64,000 bases of DNA from Bacteroidales bacterium (GTDB lineage: Bacteria; Bacteroidota; Bacteroidia; Bacteroidales; F082). This document shows, one piece after another, positions 52,577 to 62,058 of this stretch. Each line of letters opens with the position of its first letter. Within the stretch, counting starts at the first letter, position 1. The stretch covers positions 1 through 64,000 of the forward strand of contig JASBYY010000001.1 in assembly GCA_029983675.1 (NCBI GenBank), in the 5' to 3' direction. Both the position numbers and the translations under genes were made by a program. The notes under the pieces were generated by a model, which saw only the letters and a list, made by a program, of their open reading frames with translations, had not been told where the DNA came from and did no database searches.

Positions 52577-53362
52577 ATGAACGTTTACGAATTTGGCACG
52601 GAAAATCAACGGAAACTCTTGTTCTTTCAAGGTTCATGCACTTGTTGGAAGGATTATCTGCCTTCCATTGAGTTGCTGGTGCAGCAGTTTCATGTGATTG
52701 TCCCTGCCATGGAAGGACACGACCCGACCGTGAAAACGAATTTTGTCTCGGTAGAGAAAACTGTCAGTGACACAACGCAGTATTTGTTGGAACACGGACA
52801 TACTTCACTTTATGCCGTTTACGGATTGAGCATGGGTGGCAGCATGGTTTTACGCTTGCTGGCTGAACAGCGTATCCCCGTCAAAAAAGCCATCCTCGAC
52901 GGTGCTATTACTCCTTACGAGTTTCCGCACTGGTTTACACGTCTTATCCTGCTCCGCGATTACCTGATGATTCAGTTCCTCAGAAGCAACATATTCATCT
53001 TCAGGCTGTTTTTCGACCCTAAACGCTGGGCAGCCGAATGCAGTGACACGGAGGCAGATTATAAAGCCATGTTCGATTTTCTCAAAGGACTTTCACGGAA
53101 AACCATTTGGCATGTGTTTGACTCGGCGAATAACTACGACATGCCCATACCTATGCCCGAACCGTCAACCGAAATCCGCTATTGGTATGGCTCGTTAGAA
53201 AGAAAATCCCGAAAAAGAGACATCCGCTGGATGCAGAAATATGTTGCCGGCGTGCAGATGCGGGAGTTCCCCGACATGGAGCACGGCGAGTTGGTGTTGG
53301 TACATCCGGATCGGTTTTATGAAACGGTCATTGAATTTTTGAATTATAATGAAAAAGAATAG
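52577..53362 (+). CDS. Alpha/beta hydrolase
   Basis: 261 residues. Oxyanion-side segment LLFFQGSCTCWKDYLPS, nucleophile elbow YGLSMGGS with S85, and a C-terminal HGELVL that probably holds the catalytic His. A helical cap with basic and aromatic residues (FTRLILLRDYLMIQFLRSN) lies between. Could be an esterase or thioesterase acting on the operon's compound. The reading frame is open 24 bases further upstream, but the ATG at 52577 is better placed after the previous stop. Confidence 0.83.
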   Translation: MNVYEFGTENQRKLLFFQGSCTCWKDYLPSIELLVQQFHVIVPAMEGHDPTVKTNFVSVEKTVSDTTQYLLEHGHTSLYAVYGLSMGGSMVLRLLAEQRIPVKKAILDGAITPYEFPHWFTRLILLRDYLMIQFLRSNIFIFRLFFDPKRWAAECSDTEADYKAMFDFLKGLSRKTIWHVFDSANNYDMPIPMPEPSTEIRYWYGSLERKSRKRDIRWMQKYVAGVQMREFPDMEHGELVLVHPDRFYETVIEFLNYNEKE

Positions 53363-53365
53363 CGT

Positions 53366-54163
53366 ATGAACTTGGTAGAATTTTTCGGCACAAAGGTAAA
53401 ACCTAAACTTTGCGGGGGGAAATACATGTTCGCCCCGCTGGACAACACGCACATCTGCGATGGTATCTATGCCATGCGCGACAAGGATGTGAATGCCTTT
53501 GTGTATCGCAAGGCAAACGATGTCATTGCCATAGACTGCGGCTATAAAAACTCCGAAAACATGATTCGGGGACTGTCGTTGCTCAACATCAATCCGGAGT
53601 GCGTATCGCACCTGTTCATCACCCATTTGGATTTGGACCACGCCGGCGGTGTCGATAAGCGTTGCAGGCAACTGTACAAAAACGCCAAAATCTATCTCGG
53701 CAATACGGAAAGTCGCTATGCCCAAGGCGAGTTGAACCGAAAAAAGATAGGTCCTTTCGGCTTGAATACGCCCATTCAATTGGCTGATAATTACATGGTT
53801 TTGGACGATAGGCAAACGGAATATATAGGCAGCATAAAGATTCAAGCCATCTTGATACCGGGACATACGCTGGGGCATTTGTGCTATTTGGTGGACGACC
53901 GCTATCTGTTCACGGGCGACAGCCTTATCTTGGTACGAAGAAAGGGCTATTGCTTTTATAATCAATGGAATGTGGACAGTAAGTTCAACATGCTTTCGTC
54001 GCAAAAATTGAAAAACATCGACAAGGTAGAGCTTATAATCACCTCTCACTCAGGATATACGAACCGTATGGATGAGGCTTTGTTGCACATTCATGAATTA
54101 CCCAATTGGAAAGAAAAGGGCTTCGCGGTATGTGAGAATGCCCCTTACGATCCCTATAATTAA
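53366..54163 (+). CDS. Metallo-beta-lactamase-fold hydrolase
   Basis: 265 residues. The metal motif is HLDLDH at 87-92 (in ITHLDLDHAGGVD), followed by the GHTLGHL His, the FTGDSL Asp and a late SHSGYT His, the full set for a two-metal site. No signal peptide. The family covers glyoxalase II, lactonases and phosphodiesterases; the substrate is not evident. Starts 3 bp after the hydrolase gene. Confidence 0.87.
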   Translation: MNLVEFFGTKVKPKLCGGKYMFAPLDNTHICDGIYAMRDKDVNAFVYRKANDVIAIDCGYKNSENMIRGLSLLNINPECVSHLFITHLDLDHAGGVDKRCRQLYKNAKIYLGNTESRYAQGELNRKKIGPFGLNTPIQLADNYMVLDDRQTEYIGSIKIQAILIPGHTLGHLCYLVDDRYLFTGDSLILVRRKGYCFYNQWNVDSKFNMLSSQKLKNIDKVELIITSHSGYTNRMDEALLHIHELPNWKEKGFAVCENAPYDPYN

Positions 54164-54182
54164 CCACAAAATATCAATTGAG

Positions 54183-54965
54183 ATGAAAAGAATAATTTTG
54201 ACAAGTTTGGTGGCGTTTGCTTTTACCGCCACCGCATTGGCCCAGACGGGCAGAGAGATTGCACAACGCGTAAAAGACCGTCCCGACGGCGACACCCGCC
54301 AAGCGGAAATGGTCATGAAATTGATTAACAAACGCGGCAGTGTGCGCGAGCGCAAGCTGATTTCTTATTCCATCGATGTGGGAAAGGACAAGAAAGACCG
54401 CAAGTCGATGATGTTTTTCCAGTATCCCGGCGATGTGAAAGGCACAGGCTTCCTCACGTGGGATTATGACGAAATCGGCAAGGACGATGACAAATGGCTT
54501 TATTTGCCGGCTATGAAAAAAAACCGCCGTATCAGCGGGTCGTCGGCAAAGAAGGACTATTTCATGGGCAGCGACTTCACCTACGACGACATGGGCAGTC
54601 GCAACGTGGATGAAGACACGCACGAACTGCTCGGCGAGGAAACACTTGACGGACTGAAGTGCTGGAAATTGCAGTCAACACCCAAGGATAATCGCGACAT
54701 CTATTCCAAGAAAATCGCATGGATACGTCAGGACTGTCTGATACCTGTAAAAGTGGAGTATTTCGACAAGATGGGCAATCTGCAACGCCGTTTGGAGATG
54801 TCGGAGATAGAGAAAGTGGACGGCTTCTGGGTGGCAAAGAAAATGCAGATGAGCAATGTGCAAACCGAACATAAGACCATCTTGGAGTTCAATAATTTGA
54901 AATACAACCAGCCCTTGGACGAATCGAAATTCAATGTGAACACATTGGAGAAAGGAGCCTTGTAG
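54183..54965 (+). CDS. LolA-like outer-membrane lipoprotein-sorting protein
   Basis: 260 residues with a signal peptide (MKRIILTSLVAFAFTATALA, cut before QTGREIA). The body matches the LolA_like group: KDRKSMMFFQYPGDVKGTGF, LYLPAMKKNRRISGSSAK, DYFMGSDFTYDDM, then LEFNNLKYNQPLDESKF at the end. Such periplasmic half-barrels carry acyl chains, and this subgroup is often encoded with MMPL-type pumps, as here. The ATG at 54183 is the only start giving a signal peptide. Confidence 0.9.
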   Translation: MKRIILTSLVAFAFTATALAQTGREIAQRVKDRPDGDTRQAEMVMKLINKRGSVRERKLISYSIDVGKDKKDRKSMMFFQYPGDVKGTGFLTWDYDEIGKDDDKWLYLPAMKKNRRISGSSAKKDYFMGSDFTYDDMGSRNVDEDTHELLGEETLDGLKCWKLQSTPKDNRDIYSKKIAWIRQDCLIPVKVEYFDKMGNLQRRLEMSEIEKVDGFWVAKKMQMSNVQTEHKTILEFNNLKYNQPLDESKFNVNTLEKGAL

Positions 54966-54967
54966 TC

Positions 54968-56209
54968 ATGTCGATGAAAAAGAAATACAAACTGTTCGTT
55001 TTTTGTGTTCTGCTTGGCGGTTCAGGCTTGCTGCATGCGCAGGAATCTTCCGCATGGAGTGTCAAAGGCTTTGTGGACACGTACCACGCCGTGCGTTCAC
55101 AGAAAAGCTGCGATTTCATGAGTTCGCGCACCCGCGTGCGTGGCGAGTTGGGGAGAATTTTGGGGAAATCTTCGGTTTTTGTTTCCCTCAATGCCACCTA
55201 TAACGCCATTCTCAAGAATCGCTCCGGCTTTGAGCTTCGCGAGGCTTACTTGGACCACAGCGAAGATCATTGGGGCTTGCGCTTGGGACGACAATTAGTG
55301 ATTTGGGGTGCCGCCGATGGCTTGCGCATTACCGACCTTGTGTCGCCCATGGACATGACGGAGTTTCTGGCCCAGGATTACGATGATATTCGCATGCCCG
55401 TGAATGCGCTCCGTTTCTTTGCATACAACGAATTTGTGAGGGTCGAGGCCATTGCCGTTCCCGTTTTTCAAGGCTATGTGCTGCCGGTAGAATCGGAAAA
55501 CCCGTGGTGTGTGTTGCCGCAAAACCTGCCCTTGCCGGTGGTTTGGAAACCCGCTGAACGCGATTTCAAACTCGCCGATGCGGAATACGGCGGACGTGTG
55601 GCATTTACCCTTCCCGGTATCGATTTCAGCCTTTCGGGGCTTTACACATGGAACAAGATGCCCGTTGTTCAGTATGTTCCTTCAACGACCGAAATAGCGG
55701 CTTCACCCAAGCACTACCGCATGGGTTTTGTAGGTGCCGATATTTCCAAGCCATTGGGACAATTTGTCCTGCGCGGAGAGGCGGCGTATAATATTGACAA
55801 ACATTTCAGCTACAAACCCGAGGCAATGACACAGCCGCAGCAAGGTTTCGGCTCGCTCAACTGGTTAGTGGGCGTGGACTGGTATGCTCCGGCGGAATGG
55901 ATGGTGTCAGCACAATTCTCTACCGAAAATATCTTTGGCTATAAGGACTGCATTGCACAGGAAAAAAACAACATGCTGGCAACACTGCATGTGTCGAAGA
56001 AGTTGCTGAACAGCACTTTGCAGCTTTCCGACTTCACCTATTTCGATGTGAGCAACACGGGTTGGTTCAGCCGTTTTGCCGCCGACTATGCCCTGAGCGA
56101 CCAAATACACCTTGTGGCAGGTTACGACTGGTTTGGCGGCGACAAGGGTATCTTCTCCATCTACAAAGATAACTCGGAAGTGTGGGTGAAGGCAAAGTAT
56201 AGTTTTTAG
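54968..56209 (+). CDS. DUF1302-like outer-membrane beta-barrel protein
   Basis: 413 residues: signal peptide (KLFVFCVLLGGSGLLHA, cut before QESSAWS), then a beta-rich chain with strand-turn patterns and a final aromatic residue (VWVKAKYSF) as needed for barrel assembly. The WGLRLGRQLVIWGAADGLRI, then DLVSPMD segment is a recognisable DUF1302 trait. With the pump and the LolA-like protein it could complete a path across the envelope. Starts 2 bp after the LolA-like gene. Confidence 0.82.
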   Translation: MSMKKKYKLFVFCVLLGGSGLLHAQESSAWSVKGFVDTYHAVRSQKSCDFMSSRTRVRGELGRILGKSSVFVSLNATYNAILKNRSGFELREAYLDHSEDHWGLRLGRQLVIWGAADGLRITDLVSPMDMTEFLAQDYDDIRMPVNALRFFAYNEFVRVEAIAVPVFQGYVLPVESENPWCVLPQNLPLPVVWKPAERDFKLADAEYGGRVAFTLPGIDFSLSGLYTWNKMPVVQYVPSTTEIAASPKHYRMGFVGADISKPLGQFVLRGEAAYNIDKHFSYKPEAMTQPQQGFGSLNWLVGVDWYAPAEWMVSAQFSTENIFGYKDCIAQEKNNMLATLHVSKKLLNSTLQLSDFTYFDVSNTGWFSRFAADYALSDQIHLVAGYDWFGGDKGIFSIYKDNSEVWVKAKYSF

Positions 56210-56301
56210 ACTGCATAATAATCGAAGATGATAATGCGACTATTGGCTAATCAATATTTTATTTTTCTGATCATTATTTGAAAACTTACAAATCACACAT
56301 T

Positions 56302-58647
56302 ATGAATCAACGACACATTTTTATAACCTTTCTGCTGCTATTCAGTTTGGTCTCTGTTTCGACTTTATCTGCCCAAACCGCCCGCATTGTCGGTGTGGTG
56401 ATTGATGCCTCGAATGAGGATCCTTTGGCAGGGGCTACGGTGTATACCCCGAAGCTACAGCGTGGCGAGGTGGCGGGTCGCAATGGCGAGTTCACGTTAT
56501 CGGGACTAAAGGCAGGCGGTTACGAGGTGACCGTTTCTTTTATCGGCTACGAGAAACAGACGCAAAAAATCACCTTGCGGGAGGGTGAGACACGGAAAGA
56601 GACCATTCGCCTCAAAGCTGAAGCAAAGTCATTACACGAAGTGGTGGTTTCTGCCAAAAGCGAGGCGCGTCAACTGCGTGAGCAGGCTATGCCGGTTACG
56701 GTGCTGTCGTCGGTGCAATTGGCAGGTTCGGTGAGTGATGTGAGCGACATTCTCGGTAAGACCATGGGGGTGACCATTCGTTCGCAAGGTGGGGTAGGTA
56801 GTGCCTCGCGCTTGTCGGTGCGCGGGTTGGAAGGCAAGCGCATCGGCTTTTTCATTGATGAAGCACCCATGAACGACCACAGCGATTTTATCGATGTGAA
56901 TGACATCCCCGTTGAGCTGATCGACCGTATCGAAATATACAAAGGCGTGGTACCTGCCAAGTTTGGCGGGTCGGCCATGGGCGGAGCAGTGAATATCGTC
57001 ATTAAAGAATATCCACCGCGTTATTTCGATGCCTCTTACACTATAGAGAGCTTCAACACCCATAAAGTCAGCACGGGGTTCAAACGCAATTTGGCCAAAC
57101 AGGGCTTGGAGTTTGGCGGCGGCGGTTACTATACGCATTCCGATAACGATTATGTCATGGAATCGCCGTTCCATAAAAATCTGATTATCAAACGCGACCA
57201 TGATCGTTTCGATGCATTAGGCTGGGGATTTGGCATGAAAGCCCGCAAGTGGTATTTCGATGAGTTGGAAATCTTCTTGGAAGGTGTGAAGAACAACAAG
57301 CAGATACAAGGCATCTTCTCCAACATCCAGCAGGCACATAGCAAGTCCATTGCAGGAGTTTTGGAAACAGCTATGAAGAAAAAGGACTTTATTGCGGAAG
57401 GCTTGGACCTGAATTTCAGTACGGCAGTTGCTTTGACCCGTTTCAACTATATTGACACCGCCATGCACCGATATAATTGGATGATGGAACCCTACATTCC
57501 CGTCCATCCTTTGGGTGGCGAAACAGGTTCAGCACCGTCCAAAAGCACCATCCTGAAAACGCATGTGGGATCGAAACTCAACCTGAACTATATCATCACC
57601 GAGAAACATGCTGTCAACCTGAATGTGTTTCAAACCTATACACATGGCAATCCCACAGATACCCTCAAGGATGTAGCCTTAGGCTATAAGACGAACTATA
57701 ACAGCGATATGAATAGCGTGGTGGTCGGTATGGGCTACGATTACAAGTCGCTCGACGACCGTCTGCTCAATTCTGTTACCGGAAAATACTACTTCTACTC
57801 GATGAACACTATTTTGCGCGAATATGTTCAACCTCACCGCGAAAATCCCATCGATTTGAAAAAGCATTATTGGGGTATCGGTGATGCTTTGCGCTATCGC
57901 TTTGCCAAGGAATGGATGGCGAAATTTGCAGTGGCTTATGAGGTTAGGACTCCCACCGAAAGTGAACTGATTGGCGATGGCTATTTGGTGGCGCCATCGG
58001 GCAGCCTGCTCCCCGAACGCGGAACCAGTGTGAACATTGGAGCCATTTGGGATAAAAAAATTCTTCATGGCATGTTCCAGCTCGAAGTGAACCTTTTTGG
58101 CAACCACCTGTATGACATGATACGGCAAACACGGAATATCATCCAAACCCAGTATGACAACTTTGGCGAGATGCGGTCGTTGGGTGCCGAGGCTGAAGTG
58201 AAATCAGACATCTGCGCTTGGCTGTACGGCTACGCCAATGTCACCTATCAGGATTTGCGCGATATGCGGAAATACGAGCAGAATAGTCAGGTGCCCAATA
58301 CCACTTACGGGATTCGCATGCCCAATATACCTTATTTTATGGTCAATGCGGGACTGGAACTGCATAAGGAAAACTTATTTGGTGTGCGACGCACCAATAC
58401 CCGCCTTTTTGCCGATGCCGCTTTTGTGGAGGAGTATTTCTACGACTTTGAGCAGAGCATCTATCAGGAAAGGCGCATACCACGCTCACTACGTCTGGAT
58501 GTAGGCGTGGAGTACAGCATGATGGGGGGAAGCCTGATACTATCCGGAAAATTGGGAAATGTCACCAATACAAAGCTTTTCAGTGAATTTAACTATCCCT
58601 TGCCCGGACGTGCTTTTTCGGTACGGCTCAGGTATGTGATGAAATAA
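56302..58647 (+). CDS. TonB-dependent outer-membrane receptor
   Basis: 781 residues: signal peptide (FITFLLLFSLVSVSTLSA), a carboxypeptidase-regulatory-like beta-sandwich (about 30-110, GVVIDASNEDPLAGATVYTP and on), a plug domain (MPVTVLSSVQLAGSVSDVSD to about 220, including GLEGKRIGFFIDEAPMNDH) and a 22-stranded barrel ending in FSVRLRYVMK. The C-terminal part has the family's YGYANVTYQDLRDM-type repeat strands. The likely ligand is a metal chelate or siderophore given the DUF4374 neighbour, but no ligand motif is visible. ATG at 56302, not the TTG at 56278. Follows the outer-membrane gene by 92 bp and may have its own promoter. Confidence 0.92.
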   Translation: MNQRHIFITFLLLFSLVSVSTLSAQTARIVGVVIDASNEDPLAGATVYTPKLQRGEVAGRNGEFTLSGLKAGGYEVTVSFIGYEKQTQKITLREGETRKETIRLKAEAKSLHEVVVSAKSEARQLREQAMPVTVLSSVQLAGSVSDVSDILGKTMGVTIRSQGGVGSASRLSVRGLEGKRIGFFIDEAPMNDHSDFIDVNDIPVELIDRIEIYKGVVPAKFGGSAMGGAVNIVIKEYPPRYFDASYTIESFNTHKVSTGFKRNLAKQGLEFGGGGYYTHSDNDYVMESPFHKNLIIKRDHDRFDALGWGFGMKARKWYFDELEIFLEGVKNNKQIQGIFSNIQQAHSKSIAGVLETAMKKKDFIAEGLDLNFSTAVALTRFNYIDTAMHRYNWMMEPYIPVHPLGGETGSAPSKSTILKTHVGSKLNLNYIITEKHAVNLNVFQTYTHGNPTDTLKDVALGYKTNYNSDMNSVVVGMGYDYKSLDDRLLNSVTGKYYFYSMNTILREYVQPHRENPIDLKKHYWGIGDALRYRFAKEWMAKFAVAYEVRTPTESELIGDGYLVAPSGSLLPERGTSVNIGAIWDKKILHGMFQLEVNLFGNHLYDMIRQTRNIIQTQYDNFGEMRSLGAEAEVKSDICAWLYGYANVTYQDLRDMRKYEQNSQVPNTTYGIRMPNIPYFMVNAGLELHKENLFGVRRTNTRLFADAAFVEEYFYDFEQSIYQERRIPRSLRLDVGVEYSMMGGSLILSGKLGNVTNTKLFSEFNYPLPGRAFSVRLRYVMK

Positions 58648-58688
58648 AATCAAATCTATAAATTACTAACTATTTAATAATCAACACA

Positions 58689-59924
58689 ATGAAAAAAGGA
58701 TTAATTTTTTGGATGGCAAGTGCCATTTTACTTGTGAGTTTTACCATGACAGGTTGTAGAAAACCTAAACCCCAGCCGGAACCGACACAGGGCAAATACG
58801 ACTTGGCCGTAGTTTCCATGTTGGCCAATCCTGATGGTATGTCGGGCACATCGTGGTTGCAGATCATCGATGGTCTTTCCGAAAAAAACGTAACCAACGC
58901 CAAAGCCCGGCAAATTGGTTTCGGTATGCCGCCCATGGGAGTTATCGGCAATGACATTTATACCATTCCCGACTACGGAGCGTCCAATACCTTTGAAAAA
59001 TGGACACGTTCCAAGGACGGTTCACTGACCAAAACAGCAGAAATGGAGTTGCCTGTCAATAGCTTTGCGTCTCACGGACTTCTCGTTTCGGCAGAGAAGG
59101 GCTATTTGGGCACCATGACAGGCAAAGTGCTGATTTTCAATCCTACCACCATGCAATTGACAGGGGATATTGACATCAGCTCTTATGCTATTGAGGGAGT
59201 CTTGGTTCCGGCAATCGGAGCACCATTTGTGGATGGTGACAAGGTGTATATGCCGCTTTGGCAGGTGGATGCCAACCGTATGCCGGTAGGCGATCCGATG
59301 ATTGACATGCTTGTTGTGGATCTGAAAACCGACACTGTGATCAAACGCATTCAGGAGACCAACTCCGGATTGACCAATGCCGGATATCCGTATGGCATAC
59401 AGCGCAATTGTTTCAAAGATGAAATGGGCGACATCTACTACATTGCCGGAGGTGCTTTCTCTATCAATCCCAAATACAAATCGGGCATTCTGCGCATCAA
59501 GAACGGCAGCACTGAAATAGACCCCGGCTACAATTGGGTATTTAACGACCAGACCATCGAAGGTGAAAATGGCAAGGCAAGTTGGTTGGTGGCTACACAT
59601 TACTTGGGTAATGGAAAACTCTTCGGTTATGCTGATGTGCCCGATTACTGGACTAATCCGGCTATGCCTGACTGGGTGCATGACCGTTCTATCATTTCCG
59701 TTGAAATTGACATCTGGAACAAAACCGTGAAAAAACTGCCTATTCCACATACCTGTGCCTATTCCACTCATGTTTCCTCTTACGATGACCAGATGCTTTT
59801 CTCGGTATGGGGAGAGCAAGGTTCGGGATTCTACACCTACGACCCCAAAACGGGTAAGGTGAGCGATGGTCCGGCCATCAACATGCCGGGATTCGCTTTC
59901 TGGGCCTATCAGTTTAAGGATTGA
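58689..59924 (+). CDS. DUF4374-domain lipoprotein (XusB-like)
   Basis: 411 residues. Lipoprotein signal with a lipobox ending TGC (C23), followed by RKPKPQPEP as an extended linker. The body is a seven-bladed-propeller-like series of repeats (ANPDGMSGTSWLQIIDGL, NDIYTIPDYGASNTFEKW, WLVATHYLGNGKLFGYAD), the DUF4374 family. In Bacteroides thetaiotaomicron a protein of this type, XusB, captures foreign siderophores next to its TonB receptor XusA (from memory). Here it directly follows the receptor gene by 41 bp, which supports the same kind of pairing. Confidence 0.85.
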   Translation: MKKGLIFWMASAILLVSFTMTGCRKPKPQPEPTQGKYDLAVVSMLANPDGMSGTSWLQIIDGLSEKNVTNAKARQIGFGMPPMGVIGNDIYTIPDYGASNTFEKWTRSKDGSLTKTAEMELPVNSFASHGLLVSAEKGYLGTMTGKVLIFNPTTMQLTGDIDISSYAIEGVLVPAIGAPFVDGDKVYMPLWQVDANRMPVGDPMIDMLVVDLKTDTVIKRIQETNSGLTNAGYPYGIQRNCFKDEMGDIYYIAGGAFSINPKYKSGILRIKNGSTEIDPGYNWVFNDQTIEGENGKASWLVATHYLGNGKLFGYADVPDYWTNPAMPDWVHDRSIISVEIDIWNKTVKKLPIPHTCAYSTHVSSYDDQMLFSVWGEQGSGFYTYDPKTGKVSDGPAINMPGFAFWAYQFKD

Positions 59925-59980
59925 CTTGCTTCGGGAAATATTGCGTTTTCGCAGTTTCTAAAAAAGTGAAAAACAATGGA

Positions 59981-60028
59981 GCTTTCGGATTGGGGATGAT
60001 CCCCGATTCTCTCCAATCCGAGGCTTTT
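59981..60028 (+). terminator. Probable terminator after the DUF4374 gene
   Basis: CGGATTGG (about 59986-59993) pairs with CCAATCCG (60013-60020), extended by GC(T)T with AGGC, and an inner GGGG/CCCC pair closes the apex; followed by TTTTC. It would separate the operon from the dipeptidase gene. Confidence 0.55.
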
Positions 60029-60129
60029 CATGACGATTCGGATAAATCAAAACAGCTTCTTACAATGAACGGATTTAATCGGATACAAAAACAAAATTCA
60101 TCAGATATAATAGCTTAATAATCAATATA

Positions 60130-61584
60130 ATGAAAAATAACATTGAAAACAAGATAAAAGACGAGGAAGTGTTGTTCCCGTCCGAATGTACAACCCTTAT
60201 TGCAGGGCAAAAGATGACCGCCGACGGCTCCATGATTGTAGCCCGTTCGGAAGATTGGAACGCCATGTTTGCCAAAAACTTGGAGATTTACCAAGATGCC
60301 GATAACGGTCCCGCCGATTTTACGGCGCAGGACAGTCTTTTCCGCTGCGAGCTGCCCGCAAAGGCTTTGGGCTATACGGCATTGGCTCCCTGTCATCTGC
60401 ATGGTCATTGGGGTAGTGCCGGCTTTAACACGGCAGGTGTGGGCATGAGTGCCACCGAAAGTATTTTCAGCAGCGACAAGGCGTTGGAAGCCGACCCGTT
60501 GGTGCCGGATGGCGTGGCGGAAAACTCGGTGTTCAACATTGTGCTGCCCTATGTCCGCACAGCACGTGAAGGCGTGTTGCGACTTGGCGGGTTGATCGAG
60601 AAACACGGCATCGCCGAAGGCTTCGGCATCGGGTTTGTGGACAGCCATGAAATATGGTACTTGGAAACGGCGTCCGGACATCGTTGGCTTGCCTGCCGTA
60701 TGCCTCAGGACAAGTATTTTGTAACCGGCAACCAGAGCCGTTTCCGTGAATACAATCCTGATGATAAAGACAATTTCATCGCCTCAGCCGACCTGATTGA
60801 CTTTGCTGCTGCGCATCAATTGTTTGACCCCGCTGCCGGAAAATTCGATTTTCATGAGGCTTATATCCGCGATATTGAATTGGACACCACCTACAATTAT
60901 CCGCGTGTGTGGGGCTTGCAGAAAATGTTCAGCCCGAAAATAGAAAACGATGTGACGAAAAACACATTCCCCGTCTTCGCCGTGGCCGAAAAGCCCATTT
61001 CGTTGGAGGATGTGAAGGAGGCGTTCCGTTTTCACTATCAAGGCACGGAACATGACCCTTATTTGCATTGCAATCCGCAGGAAAAATACCGTCCGGTCTC
61101 CATTTTCCGTACCACCCAGACCCACATCCTGCATGTGCGCCCCGAATTGCCTCAGGCAATCGGAAGGGTGAACTATGTATCCATGGGAATGGGCGTGTTG
61201 AGTGTCTTCCTGCCGTTCTATCAGGGCATCACGTCCTATCCGGAGGCTTACACCAAAGGGGGAAAAGTGTCGAGTGCCGATTCGGCCTATTGGATTTTCC
61301 GCAAGGTACAGGCATTGGGCATGGTGGACTACAACCGCTATGCGCCTGTCATCAGGGAGACCTATAGCCGCTTTGAGGCGGAAACGGCACAGCGTCAGCG
61401 TGAAATGGAAGAGGCCTATTTGCAGATTTACCGCACCCGCCCCATCGCCGCACAGGAAATGGTGCAGGAGTTCTCCGACAAGACTTTGCTGGGTGCATTG
61501 AACGTATCGGAAGCGTTGATTGAAAAACTGTTCACCCTGCTTACGGCTGACATCCAAGCCAACTACCGCTTTGCCGGAGCATAG
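60130..61584 (+). CDS. C69-family dipeptidase (PipD-like)
   Basis: 484 residues. The nucleophile is the Cys in SECTTLIAGQKMTADGSMIVARSEDWN (residue 20), which becomes N-terminal after removal of the first 19 residues, as in N-terminal nucleophile hydrolases. The AGVGMSATE and LGGLIEKHGIAEGFGIGFVDSHEIWYLET segments are typical of the family. Probably cytoplasmic (no export signal), cleaving dipeptides. It starts about 100 bp past the terminator, so is likely an independent gene. Confidence 0.88.
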   Translation: MKNNIENKIKDEEVLFPSECTTLIAGQKMTADGSMIVARSEDWNAMFAKNLEIYQDADNGPADFTAQDSLFRCELPAKALGYTALAPCHLHGHWGSAGFNTAGVGMSATESIFSSDKALEADPLVPDGVAENSVFNIVLPYVRTAREGVLRLGGLIEKHGIAEGFGIGFVDSHEIWYLETASGHRWLACRMPQDKYFVTGNQSRFREYNPDDKDNFIASADLIDFAAAHQLFDPAAGKFDFHEAYIRDIELDTTYNYPRVWGLQKMFSPKIENDVTKNTFPVFAVAEKPISLEDVKEAFRFHYQGTEHDPYLHCNPQEKYRPVSIFRTTQTHILHVRPELPQAIGRVNYVSMGMGVLSVFLPFYQGITSYPEAYTKGGKVSSADSAYWIFRKVQALGMVDYNRYAPVIRETYSRFEAETAQRQREMEEAYLQIYRTRPIAAQEMVQEFSDKTLLGALNVSEALIEKLFTLLTADIQANYRFAGA

Positions 61585-61646
61585 GTCGGACATCGTTGGC
61601 CATTGGCATCTGCCAGCACAATAACAAGCAGGAAATAAGATTGCCT

Positions 61647-62042
61647 ATGCCCCGCATGATTATTGCCGTATCGCCGGGAGGCTACCCTTTTTCGGAAGCG
61701 GAAAAAGAAAAGATGGTGCAGTTGTCGAAGTGTGACTTCATGGTGGATGCCGCTTTCATGCCCGTAGCAAAAAAGCTGGTGGAGCATGGCGAACAAGTCC
61801 TCGATTACATGCTTTCGGCGGTCTTGGGCGATTTTTCCGATTTTCCCATGACACATTTCTATTACGGAAGTGAAGAGACCCTTTATGCTGTGGCGGAGTC
61901 CTATCAAAGAGCGTATGAACGCTACCGGGCAAAATATGAGTTGCATATAGGGCAGGGGCTGTGCCATTGCTATGCTACCTTACCATATTTTCCAGAAAGC
62001 AAGCGGGCTTTTCGTGAAATCATCACGTATTTGACCCGCTAA
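61647..62042 (+). CDS. Small protein of unknown function after the dipeptidase
   Basis: 131 residues from the ATG at 61647 (alternatives: ATG 61656, or TTG 61596). Begins RMIIAVSPGGYPFSEAEKEKM and contains several acidic and aromatic residues and three Cys. No signal peptide or membrane segment. I do not recognise a family. It starts 62 bp after the C69 stop codon and could be co-transcribed with it. Confidence 0.5.
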   Translation: MPRMIIAVSPGGYPFSEAEKEKMVQLSKCDFMVDAAFMPVAKKLVEHGEQVLDYMLSAVLGDFSDFPMTHFYYGSEETLYAVAESYQRAYERYRAKYELHIGQGLCHCYATLPYFPESKRAFREIITYLTR

Positions 62043-62058
62043 ACCGTTGTTTGTCAGG

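Noticed and set aside
40213..56209. Aryl polyene or other classic biosynthetic cluster
   Set aside because: The pump and LolA-like protein resemble such clusters, but there is no ketosynthase, acyl carrier protein, adenylation domain or similar synthase.
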